From NCBI RefSeq assembly GCF_964355755.1, contig NC_092671.1:17333501-17397500 (forward strand): a DNA stretch of 64,000 bases. Reading direction: 5' to 3'. Source of the DNA: Antedon mediterranea. Lineage: Eukaryota; Echinodermata; Crinoidea; Comatulida; Antedonidae. The position numbers and the translations under genes are program-made. The stretch's first letter is position 1. Each line of letters starts with the position of its first letter. This document shows positions 50,924 to 62,900 of the stretch, piece by piece. The notes below the pieces were generated by a model. It saw nothing but the letters and a program-made list of their open reading frames with translations, was not told where the DNA came from and did no database searches.

Positions 50924-50973
50924 TTAAACTGCTGTTTCTTGGTCCTCTGTTTCTGTTTTATTTTGTTTCTTAC
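50924..50973 (-). CDS. DGKZ/DGKI-like: DGK exon m: C-terminus with ETAV PDZ ligand
   Basis: The coding part of the last exon, 50 bp after acceptor ttttcacag. It reads [16 protein letters not shown] then TAA. The last seven residues match those of the vertebrate zeta and iota enzymes. There the class I PDZ ligand binds syntrophins and PSD-95-type scaffolds, so the same targeting is likely here. Confidence 0.96.
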
Positions 50974-53900
50974 CTGTGAAAACAAAATAGAAATAAAACA
51001 TGATTAAAAGACGCATTAAAAAATTCTCTATAAGCAAAAAATAAGTACTCCAGTGTTTCTGTTTCATGTTTAGGGTGGCAGAAAGAAATTGATCATATCT
51101 TAGTAATTCCAGAGGCACTCCAGACTTTGCACACATCAGAGCTTAATTCTAAGTAGCGTTTATGCATTGTTGTTGTGCTGCCACCTATTGTGTTTTTATG
51201 AATGAACTTTTTTTAATTTTCATTGTTAGATATATTTTATTGAAATATATTTCATCAGCTACTCGGTAAAAGAGGAATATAGGCCTTTAGCCATAGGAAT
51301 TCAGTTTGATTGTGTTTTCCGCCACTTACTTTGTGGTCATGTTTTTGTTGTGTTTTATGTTTTGGCAGTAAAGAAAAAGAATCTTATATATTGTTTGAAA
51401 GTTTGCATGGCGAAATCAAATGTTGATAAAAGAGCATTGTTTCTGAGAATTGTGAAAATCCAAATGAGACAAGCTAAAAACAATAGCATTGTCTCAAAGC
51501 TGGGTTTAGACTTTTCTTTTCAGAACAAATATACTGTACTTAGTGTACCACAAATCTTGTTTGGTTTGAATTAAAAAAACCAATTAACAGGTTAATTAAC
51601 ACTCAGCTCATCTGAATATGCAGTAGCATTTTAATTTGTTTAATCAGTTTGGAATACTTTACAGCAACCCAATATGCAAAATTAGTTTCAAATGCATCTG
51701 TGCAAAAACAATCAACTCAAACCAAACCTTTTGATCAGTGCTAATTCTCTTAAATAAAACATAATATTATAAATCTGTAATTCATTCATGCAGTTTATTT
51801 TGTTTAGATCGTTAGACTTAATTTCAGTGTAGGAATCACAAGATCTTCAATGCATGCAACTTACCGCAACCTTTTATTTGCAATCACTGTGCCTGAATAT
51901 AATAAATTATGAATAAATACAAATATTTTGAAAACAAACATGATAATATGTATTTCTTCTTTTAAGAATCTTGCATGGATTGAGCATAATGGCATAAAGT
52001 TAAGCGGAAAAGTACCTAGCTTGTCCCACATAGAACTGCCTGTCTGCTCCGCGTTTTGTGTAAATGGTCATAAGGAATAACTTAGATTCCTTTTTTGATC
52101 CACTTACTTTTTACTGCTTGCCTGTGTAAATTGACTTTAACATATGTGTATGTGACCACATACATTGTTACATACATATCCTTGCTTGTTATATTTTTTT
52201 AAATATAAAAATTACTAATATTTTTTTAATTGGGAAATGTTATTTTATGTCAATTTAAATACTCACTGTCTAGATAATCCGCAAGTTGGTGATCATCAGA
52301 CTTAAGTGCTTGTTTACGTGGCGTGTTGCCTTGGTAATCCGTGCATGTTAGAGACGCACCGGCATTCACCAACATTTTGCATATATCATGTCGTACATAC
52401 CAAGCAGCCTTATGAAGTGCTGTCTGGTTCTTCTCATCCGTACTGTCAACCAGTGCTTTACCACCTGTCAATTATATTATTCAAATTTAATTCAAAATGT
52501 TAATACTGCCTATCTTTGGTATAAATCCTGAACTGTATATACACTCAAACAGATCAACATTTACAAAAAACCATTACTTTGACGTTGTCTCATTGCTAAA
52601 TTACTCTTTTTTTTGGGGCAAAATCCTGTTAATACAAATTGGGGAAGACCCGGTATTTTTTTCTTTTGACGATGTCTGTTTTTTTACTATGTCACGATCA
52701 AATGTGGGTGCATCGCAGATGCAAAGTGAAAATATCAATCCGTGCACGATGCATGCTGGTATTATTAGATTTTACTTCTTTTTCACATTTTAAGACAACA
52801 ATTATCGCAATTTACAGTATTTTTATATAAAATGTAGGGAAATTGTCTTTAGATAATTAGATATAATTATCTTTTATAGCATACCATGTTCTATAATATA
52901 TCTAACAATATCTTTATGTCCAAATCGAACAGCTTGATGGAGTGGATTCATGCCATGTTGATCCTCAGCATTCAAACTTGCTCCTTTCTGGTGTAATTCC
53001 TCAAATTTCTTAACATCTCCTCTTTTGGAGACATCCATCAAGGCTGTTAAAATGCAAAAATTGTTATTGCTACTAGAAAAGAAGTGGTAAATTGCAATGT
53101 TGTTTGTATCTTTAAAAGCTCACTTGTACACGGAAGCAGTTCTTTTATCAAGCTCTTCTGAAAATTATATATCATATGGATACCAACCAGTGGTGTAACG
53201 CAGTGGGGGAAAGCCCCTGTTTTAGCGCTCCTAAGGGGCTCAACGCTGGGTAGTTGCATTGGGGCTGCTCATACTCTTGGCCCTTAAGCTCTGGGGTTTT
53301 AGCCAGTGAGCACCTATAGTCGTTACAGCAATGATACCAGCGCTATAAAAGTTCAATTGATTGATTATTAGCAGCATTTTAAATGTGTTATACCAGTTTT
53401 AACATGACAGTCTTTGCTCCAATGAGGACTGTGTCATATGCTGCTGATGTTTAGTGCCTGGTTGTTGTTCCTGCGAGTCTATTTCAAAATAGACCTTGCA
53501 AGAGAAAACCAAGAGTTTGAAATGCATGCTAACCCACCAGGCTAGAGTTTCAATACTTATATAAAGATAAATATTACATAATTATTGAATACTGTACTTT
53601 TGTCTAACTTGCTTAGATGGGCAGTATCGGAAGCCACACCAGCTACAGAGTTAAACTCGCCACCTCTTAAGTTTGGTGAACCAGTTTGCGGCTTCAGTAT
53701 TCTATAAAATATGTTATGTTACCATTAATAATAATAATACAATAATGATAAAAACCACATTTTTAAATTAGAACACACATGTGGTAATTTTTAAATGAAT
53801 TAAACTGTTTGATGAGTTACTCTCCTCTTGTATATTGGGAGGAGAGTTAGTTCCAACAGTCATTCAATACATGTTATGATTACAAAATCATCATTAAAGT

Positions 53901-56900
53901 AAATAGTGTAAAGACTATGGGCTTGTTTAGGTTTAGTTATTTACCAAAGTAAGTATATAACCTATCCAACAAAGTTAGCGATTACTTGCTCATGAAACCA
54001 ACTTACACAGGTAAATAAGCTTGAACAAGACCTATGAATGTTCGATGATAAACATTTGTATGGGTGTGTACAGTGTCATTTCAATGCATTGCGAGGTTTC
54101 AGAGCCATGATAACTGTGCACCATGGTATGATGATTAAAGCAATGTATTTTCTATAATGAACTTTAGTTTAATTAATTTATAGCAAGCAAATACTGTAAA
54201 ATCTAGTTTTACGGTTTGATTACAACAAAAATAAACGATTATAACAATAATAATTATATTAAAATGGTAACAAACATTTAATGCAATGCCAAAATGTTTA
54301 AAAAGCATGACAATCAAAGTTAGCAAGATTTAAAAAGTCATGCATGATTTCAGAAAAATATGATAAATTGAATTGATATAGCATGTATGTGTTTAGAAAA
54401 ATAGTGCCTCTTAGCATAGAGATATATTAGTGAATTATAATAAAATAATATCTCTATGCTCTTTTGCTCTGTCTACACTATCAAACTTTATGTTACAAAA
54501 AATGTGCCCATATATGAACATGATGATGTCATATCACTACCATATTTGGTCACATCACACTTTTTTTTGTCAAACTTCCCTGGTTTGATAGTGTAGACAG
54601 AGCTTAAGTAGTGCTTGAAAAATGCAGTGCTTGAATAGAGGGCACTATTTGTGATCTGCCAAAACTGTACTAATTGCTATGAATGAAGTGGTTAGGTATA
54701 TGATGAGGGACATACAGCCTTGACTGACTGAACATTTGTATACGATTCAGTTAATATGTTGTGATGCGGCGGACAAGTTTGAGTCATGGCCCATACCTTC
54801 TTGGTTCAGGTGTTGTCTTGGGATCTTTAGTGGCGTTTGCCTTGCTATTGTTGGCTACTTTATGAAGAACTTCTTCACTATATATACACAGTTGTAATAA
54901 TTTGTGTTAAAAAAAGAACGTTCCAACAAAAAGAATAAATAAAGCTATCCTAAATATATTTTTTACAACAAAAAATCATAACAATTTAATATAGTAAAAA
55001 ATAAGTATTGAAAGATGAATACCCAGGGAAGAGTGAAATTACATTATAATTTCCTTCTTATCTGGTATACCTAATGCAAATACTTGTGTACTGTACAGAT
55101 TATTTTTGAAAGTCAATTGTTATTTTATGCACCCATGTTCCGAAAACATGCTTGTGAAACATATGGGTACATAAAACACTTTTCCAATTTGGCAAGATAA
55201 TTTCAAGGTATTTAATTATTTTCAGTGTTCTTTAGGTTTCAGCTCAGTAACTGTTAATTGATTTGATTATTTTCCTCAGCAATTCAGGATGAAGCACCGG
55301 GAATTGTGTATGTTCATGTAGCACCAACAAAAACCGATGAGTGGTCATAGGCGCCAGAAAGGAGGTGTTAACCAAACCATACATGGTCATAGGTACAAGA
55401 AAAGAGTTGTTACATAAAAACTCATAAATGATCGAAAGTGCAGAAAAATAAATAAACACCCATGATTGAGATGCAAGAAAAGAGATTTTAATAATTTGTT
55501 GGCCAGCTTCTTCTATACACACAAGAATTTGCAGAGTATATTTGTTTGTACTATATATCACAATTATATATGTCACAATAATATATATGTTTACTAAAAA
55601 ATTATGCATTAAAAATAGCAACCTATATCTAAATAAATCATGATATATATTAATATAAATGCTTTTTATTTTAATTTAAAGAAAAGACACTACAAAAATA
55701 ATTTAATAGTTAAAATTGTAAATTGCAAATGTATTTCTATAGTGCATGATTAAAATACCTTTTAGCGTGGATCATTTTCTGACATGGTACTCTTGAGATT
55801 GAATCAAAACTTGGTGACTTCATCCAAATGCTGTCGTACTGACCGTGACGTAAACCTTCCTGGGTAATAAGATCAGGCATTGAGCCACGTTTGATTGGTT
55901 CAGCTGACGTTCTTTCTGGGTCAAGTACATAGAGGTCATCAGATGATATATCTGTGATGTAATGAAGCTGCTCTTGGCCACGGTCAATTCTAAAAAATCG
56001 GTCAGCTGTGGTAGCTAAAAAGAAAAATTTAAATTGTTAATTTAATAAGGTATATAGAAAATTAAGCTTGGATCTCACTTCGACACAACAACGTAGGCAC
56101 AATTCAGTTATACAATATATGGTGAAGCCGGGTGAAAACAGATCATTTCATCTGTCACCGAATGAATTATTTGCTCAATTGCATGAATTGACACCTAACA
56201 AGAGGGTAGGCCAAAACCTAAACTATTTAAAAAAAGGCAGCAATTCAATTGGATGCGAAGTAGAATTATAAAACATGTGAGACTAAAGGTTTTTATCAAA
56301 CTCCTCGCGTTGGACGTTCCGTTCGTTCACTGTGTAACACACGACATAATATCACTCTGACGTTACAGTTTAATAGTATACATCTATTAAACTCAAATGT
56401 AAAGAATTTGATATTAACTTACAATCTAAGAAACACCAATTGGGAGATAGGCTTGAAGCTGAACCATTAGCATTGGAGTCTTGCAAGATGTATACCTCTA
56501 ACAAACGATCAATATGTGCTCGAATCTGCTCCAAATCACTATCGCTGTCCACTTTGATAATCCCCAAAGGTACAGCTGTAACCAATACAAAAAATTCTTA
56601 AGAACTAGGTGTTCTTGTGCATTCAAACAAAAGGATGGTAATAGGTTTAGAAATAAGTGTAAATATTTTATGAAATAACTATGATACTTGGGGTATTTGA
56701 TTGGGATACCTTTGTGTTCAAGACATTTGTGGTAATGGATAATCATTCATTAATGCAAGCTTGTTACTTGAATACTGCAGTAACTTAACATTCAAATACT
56801 CTGTTTATATATACTCAACAGAAAAAACAATACTTAACGTTAAAGATATAGGAATATGGTGTTTTCTTTGTTGCAGAAATGATGTATTTCTATTATTTTG

Positions 56901-59900
56901 TGCTTAAATGAGGAAATAAAACTACACATTATAATGTCTTTAGTCCTTATTTACGACTGTAGCTGTTTTAACTGTCTTAAATGTGATTTTAATCGGTGCT
57001 TCGGCAAATACGTCATGAGTAGAAGCCTATTTCCTCGCTTTGTGCATTCTCGTTTGGGTAGCTCTTTTTACTGACAGTCAGTGCATGTTTCGACAGCTCA
57101 CCAGATCTATTATATTGTTCAGTATTGTGCAAATATGCCATAATAAATAAATGCAAAAGGTCATTGCATTTACACTATAAGCTAATTGTACTTACATGCT
57201 TTCTTTAGTTTTTCTTTATCGTAGTTAAGTCGTTCATAATCATGCATACTGACTCGGCTAACTTGAATGCGTACTCTATCAGCTGTCAAAGGTGCACTGT
57301 ATAATATAATAACAACCACATTAGACAGACATACATACATAGAAATATAAAAGTTGTATCCATGTCTTTTTGTCATTTAATGTGTCGATAAAAAATGTTA
57401 AAAGGAATTACCTAATGAATGCGTGGATATTTTTATAAAGCTATTTCTTTTCTATCATAAGTTTCAAGCCCGTAGCCAGGGTTTTACAGGGAAGTTCATT
57501 TTTTCTCCAAAGGGGCAAAAATCAACATGAGCTAGGCTAGTTTAGGCCTATTTACCATACTTTCACCGCTGATCTGTAGTTTGAAAAGGGCATGTCAGGA
57601 AAACCCTCAAACCCTACTGGCTACAGACTTGAGGTCTCTTAACTGATCAGAAAACAATGTTCTCTAGCAAAACAGCATGATATATTTAAAATGATTTGCA
57701 AATATGTTTTGTTATTGAAAACCATGTGAATTTTTTCTGAAATAAAATACAAAAAAAGTTGGTGAAAACGAGAAAGCTATGTTAAAAATATGTGTTAGTT
57801 ATAACATTGTCTAAATAATTCTCACTGAGAAACATCTTGTGGTTAAACTTCACTGATACTGTACATAGTTAGAAAGAAGCGGACTGCATATATGTACATG
57901 AGTCATATAGTACACACGACCAATATCTTATTGCCTCAACTGAAAGTCATTTGTTATACTTAAAACTATGGTAAAGGTGCCTGTGGTTCATTATTTGATT
58001 TAGCATAAATTATGTTGAAGGTGCTCTTTTGTGCCAACTAAAGTATTATTAGTAGTGTCCCTGTTGTGTTCAAAATAAAGTTAGTATCTGCAACAAACAT
58101 GGTTAATCATTGTTAGTTCGTCTAAAAATAGAAATAAAAGTAAATAAAATATGGAGCCAAAGTGGAATCTTGGTGTAAACCAATATAAACTGACCAAAAT
58201 GTAGGTAAAGTGTGATAAAACTTCACTTGTTGAAATCTATGAGAAAGATAAGATTGAAATCATTTGATTGGTTGATTGATGCAGTAAGTAAAAAATTACT
58301 ATATCATACTTTTTAGCTAGTCTGGTAATGTCTAAATTAGCTTGTCCAGAACAGTTAATTTTTAGAATAAAATGATCACCTATTGTTATTGTATGAAATC
58401 TCTATTTTGTCAAAAAGTTAATGATCACCAAAATGTCATATCTTTCAAATAATTTAACTTAATCCAAATAAGCTTTTCAGGGTGATCGCTCATCCGTGAC
58501 AAGGTTCATTATTTCCATATTTGAAGTCAGATTGGAGGAAATTGGAGAACTTAAAATTATTTTCAAAATGTAGTCATCTTTGCTTATGAGCATTATTATA
58601 CAGATATTGACTGCTTAGAAGTTAAATATAAGATTTGACATCCCTGAGGGAATGATATTATGTTCGAGGGAATATATATCTTATGAGCATTATAAATAAA
58701 TATTGATGATTAACTTACTCATGGCCTACAGCTACTGAGCCTCTTCTCTTAGGTTTACTAATCATATTTGCTTGATTTCGAAGAGAAATCGTGATTTTAC
58801 TTGGGGTTAATCGACACGGTTCACCATCCACCTGCATTGGTATCGGAGTCTTAGTCGTTAACTTGACCTTTTGACATTGGCATAACCGCTCACCATGACC
58901 TCCAACATATAGAGTAGCCTGAGAAGGAAACAAAGTTTACAAATTTGAGTGTTATAGCACCTTTAGAGATTAAGATATATTTATATTATATATATTTAGG
59001 GAATACACTATGTTAACAAAATAGGCTTCTATCTCTGACAGACAGTCAGATGAAAAACTCATAATAGTAGTGGAGTTGTAGCTTGATAAGGGCTGTAGCT
59101 TGATAAGAGCTGTAGCTTGATAAGAGCTGTAGCTTGGGGGTTTCATGCTTGCCTTCCAATCCCAGGGCCAGAGTTGCTAAGGTTGTAACTCACGACTCTT
59201 TTAACTTCTTAAGCCTCAAATGAGACTTAGGGTATGTTCAGACCTACGGAGTTATGCTTTCGTATCACAGCCAAGGTCATATTTTAATGAGCGTCGTAAG
59301 AGCAAAGTGTTCAGATTCATTGCAACGAAGTTGCGTTACAAACGGATATGATGTCACTCGCTGGCGATTAACCAAACTCTAACGCACGCATAGACCTACC
59401 TTTGTTGTTATTAAAAGTAGTAGTGGTTGGTTTAGGAGTTACAGGCCTAGACCGAACACTTGGGCTCGGCATTATCGATTGGTTGTCAGGCATACCAACC
59501 AGCCGATTGTTTTGGGGTTTGGGTTTATATTTGGTCTATGACCTAAAATATCATTTATGGCAGAAAAATGTTCAAATCCCGTACTTGCACTGGCTCCAGA
59601 TTTATTTACTCGATCTTTCGCCGCTTTATACGACGACCCCTTCAATTTCATTTGGATATTAAATCCTTCTTTATGAGGATGGCCCATCTGCTAACGTGTC
59701 CGCCATCTCGTTGAACACAGACATCTTGTTGCCGGTGTTTTTACGCCAGTTTTTCACTTCCAACCGATCTCTGAACTCAGGGCTTCCCCACAATGAAATA
59801 AGGTATTTTACTTCGGTTTCTCGCCAATGCGCACGCTTCGATGAAATTTTAAATTAATTAATATAATAATATTAATAATAATAATACTGTATAGTGTAAC

Positions 59901-62900
59901 AACAAAAGGTATGATTTTTTCGCACGTTCACCGATCACAACAAATGGATCAGCTTGGCTATACGATGAGGAGCACATGTCACGATGTGATGTGGCGAATA
60001 TTGTAATTTGATTGGCTAGATATCTAACCTAGGTCATATTCATCGATGCGCGACTTTTGTATTGTAAGTGACGTCCACTAAACTCATACTTTGAGCTTTC
60101 GTAGCGTACGAAATATCAGTGTCGTACGAGGTGGCTTCCACTAATCTTTTCCTGGTTCAGACCTATGGACTTGTACGCCGCGTACAATACGAAAGCATAA
60201 CTCCGTAGGTCTGAACAGGCCCTTAGTTTATAATCACGAAAAATTATAAAATAGTTTATCCATCCATGTTGGATGTGTATATATATTATTATATTGTTAT
60301 ACTGTACAACATTATTATACTACACTGTTATACTAAATTTTTATATCTGTCTTTGTGATAATTAAGCAATGCAATTTCTAGTTTATTTTAGCAAATAAAA
60401 GTTATCTGTATGAAAAAAATAATAATAATCATAGTTGTAAAAAAACTATCCTGTGTCATTTAGTCTGCGTCTTTTAGGCACTAAACTTTAGATACACGGT
60501 AGGCCTAAAATAATTTAGTTGAACCGTTGAGGTAGCTAATACAATACAAAGAATGTCTAGTGTCTTACAATTTGAGAAGGTGTGAATCCAATAACCTCTA
60601 AGTATCCATCATCTTGTCGCTGTTGTTCAAACTGATGTGTACTTGGGTTACCCCAAGGACTACATCCAGCACCATATCTATCAAAACAGAAATTACATAG
60701 TTTCAGTAAAATAAACCATAATAACCATATACAGACATGTATTGACTGTTTAAAGCTTGCTTGCTTAATTGACATGTTAAGCCGATTTTCCACTAGGCAA
60801 ATTTGTTCGCGCGAATCGAAAGCGTCATGCTATGCGCATGCGTATTTGAGTTTCTGTCTGTCATACTCCCTTCTTCAACAAATTCTAGTTCCTTTGATTT
60901 TTCGCTTCAGCAAAATTTACTAGTTCGAATTGTTTCTACTTCGCGAAGCGAAATATTGCGCAACCAATCAGAGCTCAGAAAATGAGCTATGACGCTTTCA
61001 TGAGCACTCATGCAAATCGAAAAGCCCAGCAACCCCGCGAGGAACATGAACGTCGCAGCTATTCGCTCATGTAGTGGAAAGAGAGTAGGCGATTTTTCTC
61101 TCTTCGAAATGTTGGATTCGCGCGAACAAATTCGCCTATTGGAAAATCGGCTTTAAAGTTGTTGGGTAGTAGTTATACAACAGAACCATGTTAAAGGACC
61201 AAATTGCCTTGTTCAAATCTATCTATTTAGGAGTGGAGTTGTGGCTTAGTGGTTATGATGCTTGACTACCAATCTAAGGGTCTTGGGTTGAAGTCCTGTC
61301 AGTGTCAGCATTTTTTCTAATGACATATAATATAATAACTCAACTCCCATTACCATCTTTAAGAAGGATATATTGTATGAATTCGCTTTTGGTTATACTT
61401 GGCAATTTGCCTAAATATATAAAAACAAAAAATCGCTGCTATGAGCCCATTCGGACGGAACAAATTTACACAAGTAATAGTCGCGTGTGGTGTAAATTTT
61501 GAGATAAACTTGCTGTTTCAAAAATCCAATTTTGAATTACACCTTAAACCGCAAGCTGATTAACCGCAAGATAAGCAGCAATTTTACCTTAATAGTGTAA
61601 AGAGATGCATGAAATATGAGTTTACATGTGTTAATTGTTCATTTTCCGAACGATTACTGATTACATATGTAAAGTTACACATGTAACTGATTTTACATCC
61701 GAACACAGCCTAAGTTTAAACTGGTGGCTTGGAATGCATGGTTATACTGCACCACCTTTTGGATGAGATGGTTTCCACCAAAAAATAGTGTCTCCAATTC
61801 ACCACAACTGGATCGTGGGTTATCATTGGTACATACATACAAATTGTCTGACACCAGTATTGATGAGGTGTAGAAATATGTAAAAGATATATTTAAGAAT
61901 ACAATCAATTATGCACTAGAATGTTACACATGTTTATATCAATCACTTACTTTGAAATATTAAGAAAGACTAAACAATGAATTTTAAGGTCTTGTATTTT
62001 CTGTGTCAGATCAACACCATCACATTCCACTGTAATCTGCTTTGTAAGATCTTTGGAGGATCGTTTTAGGAAATCACTTCCACCGACACGAGCATAGTAT
62101 AACTTGTTACGCAGCCTGTTGTTGAACTTTTCTGGGTTAGCCTCTGTTTGGAAAAAAAAGAAATATTTTGTTAATTAAAATTATATTAGAATTAAACATT
62201 TTTTTTATTATTATACAAAAATTAATCAAGTATGTACATTTTAAGAAAAAATGTATTTTCCCCATGTTATAGTTTATAAATTTTATAAATAAGTACTTTA
62301 CACAACAATTGAAAAGAGAAAGGAAATCAGTTTTCTTATATATATTTTTCAAGTGCTCTTATCCAACTATTTAAATAAGAGGTTTAGTTAACTTTTTAAA
62401 TGACTAGTTATATAACAATTATAGTAGAAAACCTATTAGGAAGACACCTTTAAGACCCAACAAAGTGTCACCTATAGAGGTGTCCTCTGAATAAAGTATA
62501 TACCCCTCGTTTTCTTCATAAGAAAGTGTCACTTTAATAGTGGTGTCCCTTTTGAATAGGGGATGTCCTATTCTATAGTTCTACAAAAGTTGCAGTTGGA
62601 AAACAAACTTATTGCAAACCTCTAGATTCATGGAAATCTAAAACAGTCGCTGCATCAGCTCCCAAACTGAAGTAATTATTAACAACGTTTAGTGGTAGTT
62701 CATCCACAACCCTTTCGTTCTCCATTGCTGTATAGTCAACTACATGATTTTTCTCCACAAATAGATCCCATCTGTAACATAAATACATTTCAAAATATTA
62801 ATCATTACACCAACAGTATTCTACTGCACTATGATATGTCAACTGATTTAATTTAGTCAAATATTTAAAAGTTGTAGTGAAAGTGGCTGAATGCACATAA

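Noticed and set aside
52250-53044. Ankyrin repeats first suggested an NF-kappaB p105/p100 or IkappaB gene
   Set aside because: Upstream exons carry the DGK accessory domain and the gene ends in ETAV, so it is a diacylglycerol kinase.
55244-55621. 125-codon ORF on the minus strand between DGK exons h and i
   Set aside because: It lies within an intron bounded by good splice sites, has no recognisable domain, and contains low-complexity tandem phrases.
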